From the NCBI RefSeq assembly GCF_037478005.1, contig NZ_CP144164.1, positions 62,001 to 126,000 on the forward strand: 64,000 bases of DNA, in the 5' to 3' direction. Positions 26,436 through 36,736 of this stretch are shown here, piece by piece (within the stretch, counting starts at the first letter, position 1; every line of letters starts with the position of its first letter). Made by a program: the position numbers and the translations under genes. Origin of the DNA: Alteromonas sp. M12 (lineage in GTDB: Bacteria; Pseudomonadota; Gammaproteobacteria; Enterobacterales; Alteromonadaceae). The notes under the pieces were generated by a model, which had not been told where the DNA came from, ran no database searches, and was given only the letters and a program-made list of their open reading frames with translations.

Positions 26436-27247
26436 TGCCTGAGTTACCCGAAGTTGAAGTGAGCCGCCTAGGTATTTCTCCCCATATGATTGGCAAGACC
26501 ATTAGCCAAGTCGTTGTTCGTCATAAACAACTTCGTTGGCCGATACCCGATGAAGTGCATTTAACTCATGGCTTGGTAATCGAAAATATTCGCCGTCGTG
26601 CTAAGTACCTGTTAATTGATACTCATGCAGGCAGCATAATTCTGCATTTAGGAATGTCAGGGCGGTTGCGGGTTATTCCTACTAATACACCCTTGCAAAA
26701 GCATGATCATGTAGATATTCAATTAACTGATGGATTGTGTTTACGTCTCAATGATGCCCGTCGATTTGGCGCGTGTTTATGGTTAGATAAGCAGCAAGAG
26801 TCTCATGCATTATTTAGTAATCTTGGACCTGAGCCACTCACCGATGACTTTGACGCTCAGCGGCTTGTTGATATGTCACGGGGAAAGCTGGTGCCTGTGA
26901 AGAGCTTTATCATGGATAACAAAGTTGTTGTTGGGGTGGGAAATATTTATGCAAATGAATCATTATTTTTGGCTGGAATAGATCCGCGGCGTCAGGCGGG
27001 GAAAGTCAGTAAAAAGCGTTATTTAGCGTTAACCCCCATTATTAAAGACGTTTTGTCCAAGGCCATTGAACAAGGTGGAACTACCTTGAAAGATTTCGCC
27101 CAAGCCGACGGTAGTCCTGGGTACTTTGCCCAAGAATTACGGGTTTATGGTCGCGCTAAACAGCCATGTGTGAGTTGTGAAACGCCACTTAAATCAGTGG
27201 TTATCGGGCAACGTAATACCTTCTATTGCCCCACCTGCCAGCGTTAA
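26435..27247 (+). CDS. mutM: Formamidopyrimidine-DNA glycosylase
   Basis: 270 aa. The catalytic N-terminus [10 protein letters not shown] (P2 nucleophile, E3), the H2TH region ([21 protein letters not shown]) and the C-terminal zinc finger [24 protein letters not shown] are all intact. It removes 8-oxoguanine and Fapy lesions. The stop is followed within 4 bases by the 78-bp REP-pair array. Confidence 0.98.
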   Translation: MPELPEVEVSRLGISPHMIGKTISQVVVRHKQLRWPIPDEVHLTHGLVIENIRRRAKYLLIDTHAGSIILHLGMSGRLRVIPTNTPLQKHDHVDIQLTDGLCLRLNDARRFGACLWLDKQQESHALFSNLGPEPLTDDFDAQRLVDMSRGKLVPVKSFIMDNKVVVGVGNIYANESLFLAGIDPRRQAGKVSKKRYLALTPIIKDVLSKAIEQGGTTLKDFAQADGSPGYFAQELRVYGRAKQPCVSCETPLKSVVIGQRNTFYCPTCQR

Positions 27248-27249
27248 GT

Positions 27250-28015
27250 TGTAGCAAGGCCTTTAGGCCATGGAAGGTCGCACAATTGCACGGGGTTAAA
27301 ACACCCACCTACAACAGACATTGCTCCCGTAGCATGGCCTTTAGGCCATGGAATATCGAATGATTGCACGGGGTTAAAACACCCGCCTACAAGAGACATT
27401 TCTCGTGTAGCATGGCCTTTAGGCCATGGAATATCGAACGATTGCACGGGGTTAAAACACCCGCCTACAAGAGACATTTCTCATGTAGCATGGCCTTTAG
27501 GCCATGGAATATCGAACGATTGCACGGGGTTAAAACACCCGCCTACAAGAGACATTGCTCCCGTAGCATGGCCTTTAGGCCATGGAATATCGAATGATTG
27601 CACGGGGTTAAAACACCCGCCTACAAGAGACATTGCTCCCGTAGCATGGCCTTTAGGCCATGGAATATCGAATGATTGCACGGGGTTAAAACACCCGCCT
27701 ACAAGAGACATTTCTCATGTAGCATGGCCTTTAGGCCATGGAATATCGAATGATTGCACGGGGTTAAAGCACTCGCCTACAAGAGACATTTCTCCTGTAG
27801 CATGGCCTTTAGGCCATGGAATATCGCACGATTGCACGGGGTTAAAACACCCGCCTACAAGAGACATTTCTCATGTAGCATGGCCTTTAGGCCATGGAAG
27901 GTCGCACAATTGCACGGGGTTAAAACACCCGCCTACAAGAGACATTTCTCATGTAGCATGGCCTTTAGGCCATGGAAGGTCGCACAATTGCACGGGGTTA
28001 AAACACCCGCCTACA
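27250..28015. repeat. Tandem REP-pair (BIME-like) array, 10 units of 78 bp
   Basis: Ten units with an exact 78-bp period; GTAG heads begin at 27251, 27329, 27407, 27485, 27563, 27641, 27719, 27797, 27875 and 27953. The forward REP is GTAGCATGGCCTTTAGGCCA. The reverse REP, read on the minus strand, is GTAGGCGGGTGTTTTAACCC, whose CGGG/CCCG arms pair. It has the same head-to-head GTAG architecture as the 9.1 kb array but unrelated stem sequences. It fills the gap between the convergent mutM and coaD genes. Because 78 is divisible by 3, it stays open in frames on both strands and yields artificial 26-residue repeat peptides. Confidence 0.92.
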
Positions 28016-28020
28016 ATCTA

Positions 28021-28518
<498 letters not shown>

Positions 28519-28591
28519 TCAATGAAGTTCAATAATTAAAGCACACAGCTTATAATAGACCTAAGCATAAATCCAAGGGTGAATAGCCCTA

Positions 28592-28617
28592 ACTCATCAT
28601 CAGAGTTTATGATGAGT
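28592..28617. repeat. Perfect inverted repeat upstream of the Wzi-like gene
   Basis: ACTCATCAT, 8-base loop, ATGATGAGT. Nine-bp perfect arms, about 100 bases before the Wzi-like start, with no T tract. It could be an operator or a leader hairpin. Confidence 0.45.
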
Positions 28618-28714
28618 ATTCATCAACTAACAGAATATACCGGTGATTTTTCACTTATTAGTTTTGTTGGTACTTAACTGGCGTTAAGGTTACTTATATT
28701 ATGGAGCGTTTTTA

Positions 28715-30157
28715 GTGCCTAAGTGCATTCAGTTTTGCTTATTGTTTTTAATTTTTTCTGGACAGAGTTCCGCATCTCCTTGGGTTGGTACCACAGATCC
28801 GCAATTGCATTATGATGTACAAATACTCAGTGAATTTGGTTATTTAGATAGCGTTACCACGACTTTCCCTATTCCTTGGAAAGGCATCTCGGAGCAGCTA
28901 TCGCAGCTTGATACTGCCTTTATGCATCCGTCTGCAGCCATCGCAGCGAATCGCTTAAAACACTATTTAGTGCTGCAAAAGCATAAAGATACATTTTCGT
29001 CGGTGACCGCATACGGTGCGACTGAACGCACCCGTTATGCCAGTTTTGATGGTCAGCAGGGGGAAAAGGGACGTCTCAATATTAATTCTGAAACGCGAGT
29101 AGGAAGATTGGCTGGGAAACTATCAGTCAATTTTGAGCCTAATGGCGAGCAGAATTTAGATCAAAGTTATTTGGCATACCAACTTGGTGATTGGAATCTT
29201 CGTTTAGGCTCTATCGATCAGTGGTGGGGACCATCTCACGGCAATAGCTTAATATTATCCAACAATGCACGTCCAATACCCACATTGGCATTATCTCGCT
29301 CTCGAACCTCAAAGTCTGATTCTAACTGGTTGTCATTCTTGGGCCCTTGGTACGCCACAGCGCAGGTTGGACAGTTAGAAGATAGCCGTGATGTACCCGA
29401 TGCAAAAATATGGGCTAGCCGCTTTACCTCCCGTCCCATTCCAGGACTAGAAGTCGGCCTTTCTTGGTTAGCTGTATGGGGTGGTGATGGCCAACCAGAC
29501 CGAATGAATGACTTTTTCAGAGTGCTTACTTTTCAAAAACGTTGTTCTGATGGTGCTGATGAATGTGAGCCATCTATGGAAACTCATATCGGCAGTCATT
29601 TAGCCGGTCTTGAAGCTAAATACACATTTCGCGTTCTACAACATCCAGTCAGTATCTACGGTCAATATGTAGATGAAGGAGACTCCAGTGAATTTAACGT
29701 CAGTAACCAAGCTCGCAGTGTTGGTATATCTAGTTACCTGTGGGATGCAAAAGTCTACCTAGAAAATAGCGATACCAACGTATCTTGCGACGACGCCATT
29801 GTAGACGTAACCCATTGCTATTATGAAAGTGGCACCTATTCCTCTGGGTATCGTTATTACACCCGAGAACTGGGCGAAGATCGTCAAACCGATGCACGTA
29901 TGACATCCTTAGGTATTCTAAAACACTTTACCGATGGTGATGTGTTCGAAGCCGCCATTCGTTATATTAAAATTGACGATGCTGATGTAGAGCAAGTCGG
30001 ACTTACTGAAAAAATTACTCAGCTAAGCGGATATTATCAAACTGTGTGGGGACACTGGCAAGTCAAGCTAGGCGCTGTTCTTGATGCAAGTAAGGTGAAT
30101 CAGCAGGACTCTGAAAACGACTTTACAGTTTTTTCTGAAATTAAATACAGCCTGTAA
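28715..30157 (+). CDS. Capsule assembly Wzi-family outer-membrane protein
   Basis: 480 aa with a GTG start (GGAG upstream) and a signal peptide (residues 1-20, cut after SSAS). WVGTTDPQLHYDVQILSEFG at the mature N-terminus and WWGPSHGNSLILSNNARPIP, with the following PTLALSR, are Wzi-family motifs. Wzi is an 18-stranded barrel that anchors capsular polysaccharide at the surface. No wza/wzb/wzc genes are present in the window, so the partner exporter is elsewhere. It is followed by two glycosyltransferase genes on the same strand. Confidence 0.88.
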   Translation: MPKCIQFCLLFLIFSGQSSASPWVGTTDPQLHYDVQILSEFGYLDSVTTTFPIPWKGISEQLSQLDTAFMHPSAAIAANRLKHYLVLQKHKDTFSSVTAYGATERTRYASFDGQQGEKGRLNINSETRVGRLAGKLSVNFEPNGEQNLDQSYLAYQLGDWNLRLGSIDQWWGPSHGNSLILSNNARPIPTLALSRSRTSKSDSNWLSFLGPWYATAQVGQLEDSRDVPDAKIWASRFTSRPIPGLEVGLSWLAVWGGDGQPDRMNDFFRVLTFQKRCSDGADECEPSMETHIGSHLAGLEAKYTFRVLQHPVSIYGQYVDEGDSSEFNVSNQARSVGISSYLWDAKVYLENSDTNVSCDDAIVDVTHCYYESGTYSSGYRYYTRELGEDRQTDARMTSLGILKHFTDGDVFEAAIRYIKIDDADVEQVGLTEKITQLSGYYQTVWGHWQVKLGAVLDASKVNQQDSENDFTVFSEIKYSL

Positions 30158-30189
30158 CTATTAGAAATTCGAATGAATAAGAGCCGCCA

Positions 30190-30969
30190 ATGACTAGACG
30201 CAAAATATCCTGTTTCATGATCGTATGTAATGAAGCTGACAGAATTGAAGCAAGTTTAAAGCCCCTAGCGGGTTGGGTTGACCAACTGGTAGTGCTCGAT
30301 TCTGGCAGTACAGATAACACAGTAGAGCTGGTCAAAAAATACACGGACAAGGTTTATCAGACCGATTGGCCTGGATTTGGCGCACAGCGTAATCGTGCTC
30401 TTACCTATTGTGAACATGATTGGGTGCTGAATATTGATGCTGATGAGGTTATTACCGAAGAGCTCAAACAAGAAATTGATGATGTGCTAAGCGAACCTAA
30501 CCTAGATGCTACTTTTATCAAATTTCCTTGGCACACCTTTTTATTCGGCAAAACCCTCAAACACGGTCGTTATGCATCGCCGCAAGGTAAGCTATTTCTC
30601 AAAGAAGGCGCTAATTTCAAACACCGAAGTGTACATGAATCTTTAGAAATGCCGGTAGAAAAAGTCCGCATATTGAAATCGCCGTTACTTCATTATAGTT
30701 GGCGAGATTATTATCATGTTCAAGAAAAACACCTGAAATATGCGGTTTTAGGTGCCGGTGATAAAGCTAAGAAAAATAAAAAATCGTCTTTGAGCTTTGC
30801 TGTACTGCGATTCTTTGTCGACTTCATTCAGCAATATATTTTTCGATTGGGTTTTTTGGACGGAAAACGTGGATTTTTAATGGCGATAATTTTAGGGCAG
30901 TACGCTTTTCATAAATACGCCGCTTTGTGGGCAGTCAATCAACAACCTGACTCAACCGAAGAAGATTAA
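30190..30969 (+). CDS. Glycosyltransferase family 2 (WaaE-like)
   Basis: 259 aa. The GT-A fold shows ISCFMIVCNEADRIEASLKPL, the DSGSTDNTVE nucleotide-binding motif and the metal-site DADEVI. The overall length and the C-terminal tail match LPS core beta-glucosyltransferases of the WaaE/KdtX type. It probably adds a sugar to the inner core at the cytoplasmic face. Only 5 bases separate it from a second GT2 gene, a likely paralogue. Confidence 0.85.
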   Translation: MTRRKISCFMIVCNEADRIEASLKPLAGWVDQLVVLDSGSTDNTVELVKKYTDKVYQTDWPGFGAQRNRALTYCEHDWVLNIDADEVITEELKQEIDDVLSEPNLDATFIKFPWHTFLFGKTLKHGRYASPQGKLFLKEGANFKHRSVHESLEMPVEKVRILKSPLLHYSWRDYYHVQEKHLKYAVLGAGDKAKKNKKSSLSFAVLRFFVDFIQQYIFRLGFLDGKRGFLMAIILGQYAFHKYAALWAVNQQPDSTEED

Positions 30970-30974
30970 TCGTC

Positions 30975-31751
30975 ATGTCTCATACACCCATTAGCGTTTT
31001 TATTATTACCCTCAACGAAGAAAAGTACCTTAACCAAGTGTTAGAGAACCTTCGAAATTTTGATGAGATTATACTTGTCGATTCAGGCAGTACTGACAAC
31101 ACGGTTGAAATCGCTAAACAATATGGTGCCAAAGTGTATCACCAAGATTGGTTGGGGTTTGCTAAACAAAAGTCCTACGCAATGTCTTTATGCCGTAACG
31201 ACTGGGTACTAAATGTTGATGGTGATGAGATTCTTAGCTCTGAATATGTTAGTCGGATTCAATCGGTAGTGGATGAAAAAAGTGCGGATGCCTATCGATT
31301 GTATTTTGAAGATATATTTTGGCAATTACCAATGTCCGCCAATTCGAAAAAACGCTCTATCGTTAGGCTCTACAACAAACATAAAGTCCAATTTCCAACC
31401 GATCGCTTAGTGCATGAAAACGTAAAGGTAAGTAAAAGCGCGAAACAACAAGATATGTCAGGCTTGGTCATACATTATGGATATCAAAGCACTGAAGTGC
31501 TCATGGAAAAGCAGAATAAATACTCTTCTTTGAAAGCCCAAGAAAAGTTTAATAAAGGCAAAAAGCCTTCTTGGCTAAAATTGTTTTTGGTGTTCCCTCT
31601 GATGTTTGTAAAAGCTTATTTTATTGAACGAATGTTTCTTTCCGGTCGTCGAGGGCTCGTTCATGCCTATATTTCAGCAATGTATGGCTTTTTAAAAGAA
31701 GCGAAATTACACGAATTGCATTTTGTGAATAAAAATAACAGGAAGAAGTAA
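30975..31751 (+). CDS. Glycosyltransferase family 2
   Basis: 258 aa. ISVFIITLNEEKYLNQVLENL, DSGSTDNTVEIAKQYG and the metal-site VDGDEIL mark a GT-A family 2 enzyme. It shares architecture and many residues with the gene just upstream, consistent with duplication followed by divergence. The C-terminal half has a hydrophobic patch (LKLFLVFPLMFVKAYF) that may associate with the membrane. Probable role in LPS core extension; the specific sugar is not predictable. Confidence 0.85.
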   Translation: MSHTPISVFIITLNEEKYLNQVLENLRNFDEIILVDSGSTDNTVEIAKQYGAKVYHQDWLGFAKQKSYAMSLCRNDWVLNVDGDEILSSEYVSRIQSVVDEKSADAYRLYFEDIFWQLPMSANSKKRSIVRLYNKHKVQFPTDRLVHENVKVSKSAKQQDMSGLVIHYGYQSTEVLMEKQNKYSSLKAQEKFNKGKKPSWLKLFLVFPLMFVKAYFIERMFLSGRRGLVHAYISAMYGFLKEAKLHELHFVNKNNRKK

Positions 31752-31767
31752 GCGAGTGATTGTGAAA

Positions 31768-32484
31768 TTAGTGATTTTTATAGCCGGCTTGCAAAAATAG
31801 CCAATCGCTTTGTTGAAAGTTGTAATTATCGATTTTATTTGTCTCTTTATTAAGCGATCTCAGAAGTCGTTCTAAATTACTCTGTTTCCACGACTCCCCG
31901 GCTTTTTCTGCGCACTTATCGAAATCAATCAACCAGATTTTACCAGCATCATCGAGCATGATGTTGTGGATATTTAAGTCGTGATGATAAATCTGTTGCT
32001 GGTGGAATTGAGCAATGGTTTCACCGATGTTTTTCCATTCTTGTTCAGATAACGCCCGATTTTGCAAAACATGATGAATATCTTGGGCATTTGCAATTTT
32101 AACAGTGAGCAAATCGGCTTGATAATAGATGCACTTTTTAATAATGCGATAGGCAACCGGAGTGGGGGCAGGCAAACCCATAGCGTTCATCTTTGCCAAT
32201 AAATTATATTCTCGAAATGCGCGAGTAGACTCAAGGCCTAAATATAAATATTGATCGCTGAGCAATTTACCAATCAAACCACCACGACGGTAATGCCTGA
32301 GCACCAATTCATGTTGTTCGGTTTGAATAAAGTGTGTTGTACCGCGACCAACTGCTGAGCCGATAATCGCATTTTTTTGCTGCCAAAATATTGGTGAAAA
32401 GTAATCAGACTGACAATTAGGCAAAAAACACGGATCAAAGTAGATTATTTCTCCTTTTTTATTGGTTTGCTCTGTATCTGTCAT
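31768..32484 (-). CDS. kdkA: 3-deoxy-D-manno-octulosonic acid (Kdo) kinase
   Basis: 238 aa from the ATG at 32484; a GTG at 32538 would add 18 residues. Kinase-like motifs are YHHDLNIHNIMLDD (catalytic loop) and IWLIDFDKC (metal-binding DFD), with VLRHYRRGGLIGKLLSDQYL near the N-terminus as in KdkA. The enzyme phosphorylates O-4 of the single Kdo in the inner core, as in Haemophilus and Vibrio. It is divergent from the heptosyltransferase gene. Confidence 0.92.
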   Translation of the reverse strand: MTDTEQTNKKGEIIYFDPCFLPNCQSDYFSPIFWQQKNAIIGSAVGRGTTHFIQTEQHELVLRHYRRGGLIGKLLSDQYLYLGLESTRAFREYNLLAKMNAMGLPAPTPVAYRIIKKCIYYQADLLTVKIANAQDIHHVLQNRALSEQEWKNIGETIAQFHQQQIYHHDLNIHNIMLDDAGKIWLIDFDKCAEKAGESWKQSNLERLLRSLNKETNKIDNYNFQQSDWLFLQAGYKNH

Positions 32485-32567
32485 ATAAATTCTGATTCGC
32501 CCTTGTGTAATGGTATGAATTGTAATGAAATTGGACACATATTACAGCAGCAATCGAACCTACTATT

Positions 32568-33608
32568 GTGAATGTCCAAAAACTCTGTCTTCTGCGTCTA
32601 TCAGCGATTGGTGATGTTTGCCATGCCGCAGCTATGGTAGACCGAATTGTTAAACATGCTCCTAACATCCAAATTACTTGGATCATTGGCAAGATTGAGT
32701 ATCAATTATTGAAAGGTATGCCAAATGTACGTTTCATCATTTTTGATAAAAAAATGGGAAAAGATGCCTATGTCAAACTCAAAGATGATTTGAATGGAGA
32801 AAAGTTTGATGCCTTGTTTTTAATGCAGGTGGCATTTCGTGCCAACTGGGCGGCGAGATTAATCAATGCTACAACGAAAATTGGCTTTGATTGGGCTCGA
32901 AGCAAAGAATTACATTGGTTATTTGCTAATCGGCGCATAGCCGCACAGCAGCACGCCCATGTTTTAGAGGGCTTTATGGGGTTTGCTGATAGCATAAATG
33001 TGCCTTCACCTAACAACGTGAGTTGGTCCATTCCACTTGCTGATGACGAGCAAAAGTTGGCTAAAGATCTGCAAGCAGAGCTTAAATCCTATGTGGTAAT
33101 CAGCCCCGCTGCTAGTAAAGCGGAAAGAAACTGGTTACCGGAGCGATATGCGAGCATAGCGGATTATTTAACTGAAAAAGGGATTAACGTTGTTTTGTGC
33201 GGAGGTCCAGCTGATTTAGATAAAAGTTTAGGTCAGCAAATTGAAACTCATAGTAAGCATAAAGTTACAAATTTGATTGGTAAAACCTCGCTAAAACAAA
33301 TGCTAGCAGTGCTTAAGTTCGCGAAATTTGTGATTGCTCCTGATACTGGGCCAGCCCATATGGCGACTACTGTTGGCACTGACGTAATTGGCCTGTATGC
33401 ACACAGTAATCCTCGCCGGACGGGGCCATATTTAAGTTTGCAATATGTGGTTTCAGTTTACGACCAGGTTATTTTGCAACAAACCGGTAAAACTTGGCAG
33501 CAGCTTCCTTGGGGAACCCGGGCAAAAGGTCAAGATTTGATGAAGTTAATTGAAGTGGAAAAGGTTGTTGAGCAAATTGACAGGCTGTTATCTGCTCAAG
33601 GCCGATGA
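32568..33608 (+). CDS. ADP-heptose:LPS heptosyltransferase (GT9)
   Basis: 346 aa with a GTG start. The GT9 family N-terminus LCLLRLSAIGDVCHAAAMVD and the C-terminal nucleotide-sugar site APDTGPAHMATTVGTDVIGL are both present. It transfers L-glycero-D-manno-heptose to inner-core Kdo or heptose. Whether it is heptosyltransferase I or II is not certain from sequence alone. Its 3' end overlaps the convergent waaA gene by 13 bases. Confidence 0.9.
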   Translation: MNVQKLCLLRLSAIGDVCHAAAMVDRIVKHAPNIQITWIIGKIEYQLLKGMPNVRFIIFDKKMGKDAYVKLKDDLNGEKFDALFLMQVAFRANWAARLINATTKIGFDWARSKELHWLFANRRIAAQQHAHVLEGFMGFADSINVPSPNNVSWSIPLADDEQKLAKDLQAELKSYVVISPAASKAERNWLPERYASIADYLTEKGINVVLCGGPADLDKSLGQQIETHSKHKVTNLIGKTSLKQMLAVLKFAKFVIAPDTGPAHMATTVGTDVIGLYAHSNPRRTGPYLSLQYVVSVYDQVILQQTGKTWQQLPWGTRAKGQDLMKLIEVEKVVEQIDRLLSAQGR

Positions 33609-34915
33609 GTATTTATTAGTTCAATGGTTTTTTGCAGCGCTCCTCTATTGGATTTTATAACATCGTAACCCTTCTGGCCGGCGGAAATACGCGCTTTATC
33701 GTCAACAAGCCAATGACTAACTAAATCAACAATATCTTGGCTAGTAGTGACTAAGAATAGATTACCGCTTTGTTTTAAAGATTCACATATAGCAGGGTTA
33801 TTGTGAATGTGGTTTCCCATCATTGTGGGGATTGCAGCCACTGCCGCTTCCAGTGGATTGTGTCCGCCTTTCGCTGCAATGCTACCACCGATGAACGCAA
33901 AATCAGCATAATGATATAGGTCGGTTAAAACACCCATTTGGTCAACTAAAACAATGTCGGTATGGCGCACACTCTTGTTTGTTTGAGACGTTCTGGAGAC
34001 GCTTAATCCAGAGTCGCTGAGCAACTCATAAACTTTATCAAAACGCTGAGGATGGCGCGGAACTATCATTAACAGTAATTCAGGAAACTGTTTGATAAGA
34101 GACTTAGTGGCTTCAACTAAAACTTGCTCTTCTGGATCGTGGGTACTTCCAGCAATAAGTATTTTTCGCTTTTCATGCTTAAATTTGGTGACTAAGGGTT
34201 CAGCTACACCACTAATAGTATTTTCCAATTCAAATTTAATATTGCCGGTAATCGTCAGTTTATCTGCGGGGATGCCCAAGCTAAGGTAATTTCGGTAATC
34301 TCTTTCTGATTGGGCGCAAACGTGTTTGATGGATTGCATCATTGGACTGATCAACGCAGCCATTTTTTGATATCCGCGAACAGAGCGATCGGTCATTCTG
34401 CCGTTGACCAAAATTACCGGAATTTGACCTTTCACACATTGCCTTATCATATTCGGCCACAATTCAACTTCTACCACCAAAACTTGTTTTGGACGAATTT
34501 TGTTTAACATTCGTTTCATCATCCATCCCAAATCAAAAGGTAAATATAAATGCTGCACTTTCTCACCTAAAAGATTTTTCACATTAGCTGCCCCTGTAGG
34601 GGTAGTGGTCGTGACTGTTACGTTTAGGTTTGGATCTTCGCGAAATAATTTTTCAATTAAACTAGCAGCTACAGCGACTTCGCCCACTGAAACACAGTGA
34701 ATTAATATCTCCGATCCCTTTACAGCTTTGGTGTAAATCGAGAAACGGCTTAAACGATGTAAATTAAATTGTTTTTTGCGCAAACTAAAATTGACTAACC
34801 AATGTATAAATAAAATAGGAATAACCAACGATAAAGTTAATGAGTACAGCCAGCGGCTACAAACTAGCTTCGTAGAATTTAAAAATGAAGACTGTTGAGA
34901 GGGTGATTGAGTCAT
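33596..34915 (-). CDS. waaA: Kdo transferase WaaA
   Basis: About 439 aa from the ATG at 34915; the frame extends to a TTG at 34993. An N-terminal membrane anchor (residues about 15-35, LTLSLVIPILFIHWLVNF) precedes ILIHCVSVGEVAVAASLIEKL and the donor-site segments ILIAGSTHDPEEQVL and GGSIAAKGGHNPLEAA. WaaA adds Kdo to lipid IVA at the inner membrane. With kdkA present, a monofunctional enzyme giving one phosphorylated Kdo is likely, by analogy with Haemophilus (inference). Confidence 0.95.
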   Translation of the reverse strand: MTQSPSQQSSFLNSTKLVCSRWLYSLTLSLVIPILFIHWLVNFSLRKKQFNLHRLSRFSIYTKAVKGSEILIHCVSVGEVAVAASLIEKLFREDPNLNVTVTTTTPTGAANVKNLLGEKVQHLYLPFDLGWMMKRMLNKIRPKQVLVVEVELWPNMIRQCVKGQIPVILVNGRMTDRSVRGYQKMAALISPMMQSIKHVCAQSERDYRNYLSLGIPADKLTITGNIKFELENTISGVAEPLVTKFKHEKRKILIAGSTHDPEEQVLVEATKSLIKQFPELLLMIVPRHPQRFDKVYELLSDSGLSVSRTSQTNKSVRHTDIVLVDQMGVLTDLYHYADFAFIGGSIAAKGGHNPLEAAVAAIPTMMGNHIHNNPAICESLKQSGNLFLVTTSQDIVDLVSHWLVDDKARISAGQKGYDVIKSNRGALQKTIELINTHRP

Positions 34916-35103
34916 GCTGGTAATTATTATACTCTGTCGGCATATGATTAGTAAAAGTCGAATAATCGCGTTTAAAGGTCGTTTTTTAGCCAAAGTGACT
35001 GAAAACAGTAAACGAAACTAATATTAACTCAAAAAAGCATGCGCAAGTTCTAAAAAGATAAACTAATCTTAATTTCTCAGGAGAAATCCTGTTTAGAGGA
35101 AAG

Positions 35104-35550
35104 GTGAAAGGATTGTTAAGTAGACTGGCTCAGGTCACTTTTATTTTATTGACCATATTATCAACTGCGACTCTGGCAGAGGATAGGTCAATCAGTGTTT
35201 TAGTTAACAGTGATGTAAAAACGGAAGAACTGACCCCCGCTCAATTGCGCAAAATATTCTCGATGCGACAAACTGTCTGGCCTGATGGACAGCCTATATC
35301 TGTGTTTGTATTAAAAACCGATAATCCAGCCCATCAAGCACTTTGTAAAGATGTCCTTAAAATGTTCCCTTACCAAATAGAAAGACTATGGAATAAGTTA
35401 GCTTATTCTGGATTAGGAGATAAACCCAAAGAGCTGAAAAGTACCAAAGAAATGCTTAAAAAACTCCGCTCTACCCCCGGTGCCATAGGTTATGTACTCG
35501 ATGTTAGCAGCACCGAGAAAGTCAAAAAAATAAAAGTAATAGGAGAATAG
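35104..35550 (+). CDS. Short PstS-like periplasmic binding protein
   Basis: 148 aa with a GTG start (GAGGAAAG upstream). A signal peptide (residues 1-25, ending LAE) is followed by one phosphate-binding-like lobe: ELTPAQLRKIFSMRQTVWPDG and TPGAIGYVLD are typical of the short PBP-like family. It is about half the size of PstS, so the fold is a reduced version. It heads a three-gene unit; 3 bases separate it from the porin-like gene. No ABC permease is present, which suggests sensing or surface function rather than transport. Confidence 0.82.
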   Translation: MKGLLSRLAQVTFILLTILSTATLAEDRSISVLVNSDVKTEELTPAQLRKIFSMRQTVWPDGQPISVFVLKTDNPAHQALCKDVLKMFPYQIERLWNKLAYSGLGDKPKELKSTKEMLKKLRSTPGAIGYVLDVSSTEKVKKIKVIGE

Positions 35551-35553
35551 CAG

Positions 35554-36735
35554 ATGAAATTATCGGTAAATTTGCTAGCTCTATTTGGTTTTACCATATC
35601 CGCTTTTTCGTTTAGCGCGAGTAGTTCAGACAACTTTAATTGGCGTGGCTTTATTGCTCAAGGAGTGATTCAGGCACAAAACTCTAATTACATTGATGAC
35701 GAAGGCGACGTCACCTTGAAACTGACAGAGATAGGTCTCAATGGATCTTATACTTTAGATTCCAACTTTAGAGTGGCGGGACAGGTCGTTTATTTAAACG
35801 GTGGTAATCGTTATCCTGAGGGATTCCGAGTTGACTATTTATTTCTAGATTGGCGCGCTATTAGTACACTAGATTGGCAGGTCAACGTGCATTTAGGCAG
35901 AGTGAAAAACTATCATTGGTTGTACTCATCCACTCGGGATGTACCCCATACTAGACCAACCATCATTCTACCTCAGTCCATCTATTTTGACGCCTTCAGA
36001 GATGTGGCCCTTGGGGTTGATGGTGTGGCGTTAGTTGCCAACACATCAAATACTTTGGGAGACTGGGAATTCAATTGGAGTTATGGAAGCTCGCCCATCA
36101 GTCAGGAACAAACTAAGAATTTGATTGCAGAGATTGCCACAGGAGACATTGAACAAAAGTTTGTGCATCAAGGGAATTTCGTTTGGCACAACCAAGCTGT
36201 GAAGTTTAGCGTCGGATTGTTGGATTCCAAATTTAAGTATAATAGTGGCGAAAATGATGCTTTTTTTGATGGTGACGCACAAGTCCAACGTTTTATGCTT
36301 CAGGGCACTTATGAGACTCAAAATTGGCAGTTAGCCATGGAATTATTCAGGGAACGGAGTATCTATAGCAACCTAGTTTATTTGGGGTTCAATAACGACT
36401 CCCACGGTGAGGGTGGGTATATTCAAGGTCGTTACAATGTAAATAAAGACATTAGCTTAACTGCAAGATTGGACATTTTTGATTTAGATCGCAAGGATCG
36501 AAGTGGTGAAGCTAGGTCGGCGCTATCTGGTGGCATTGTGCCAGCGTACTTTGGCTATCAAGATCAATTCACCTTAGGGACTAGCTGGACTTTTTCAGAA
36601 AATTGGCAAGTCCAAGCCGAATTTCATCGTGTCAAAGGCACTGGGCGTTTAGCTCCTGTTTTTATGCCCAATACGATCCAGAACGACCACAAATATTGGA
36701 ATATTTGGGGTGTTCAATTAGCCCATTGGTTCTAA
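35554..36735 (+). CDS. Porin-like outer-membrane barrel protein
   Basis: 393 aa. A signal peptide (residues 1-23) is followed by a beta-rich chain (NFNWRGFIAQGVIQAQNSNY; DWQVNVHLGRVKNYHWLYSS) that ends in WGVQLAHWF, a terminal aromatic typical of BamA-recognised barrels. I do not recognise a specific porin family. It lies between a periplasmic binding protein (3 bases upstream) and a GGDEF/EAL protein (1 base downstream), so it is part of the same transcript. Confidence 0.75.
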   Translation: MKLSVNLLALFGFTISAFSFSASSSDNFNWRGFIAQGVIQAQNSNYIDDEGDVTLKLTEIGLNGSYTLDSNFRVAGQVVYLNGGNRYPEGFRVDYLFLDWRAISTLDWQVNVHLGRVKNYHWLYSSTRDVPHTRPTIILPQSIYFDAFRDVALGVDGVALVANTSNTLGDWEFNWSYGSSPISQEQTKNLIAEIATGDIEQKFVHQGNFVWHNQAVKFSVGLLDSKFKYNSGENDAFFDGDAQVQRFMLQGTYETQNWQLAMELFRERSIYSNLVYLGFNNDSHGEGGYIQGRYNVNKDISLTARLDIFDLDRKDRSGEARSALSGGIVPAYFGYQDQFTLGTSWTFSENWQVQAEFHRVKGTGRLAPVFMPNTIQNDHKYWNIWGVQLAHWF

Positions 36736-36736
36736 C

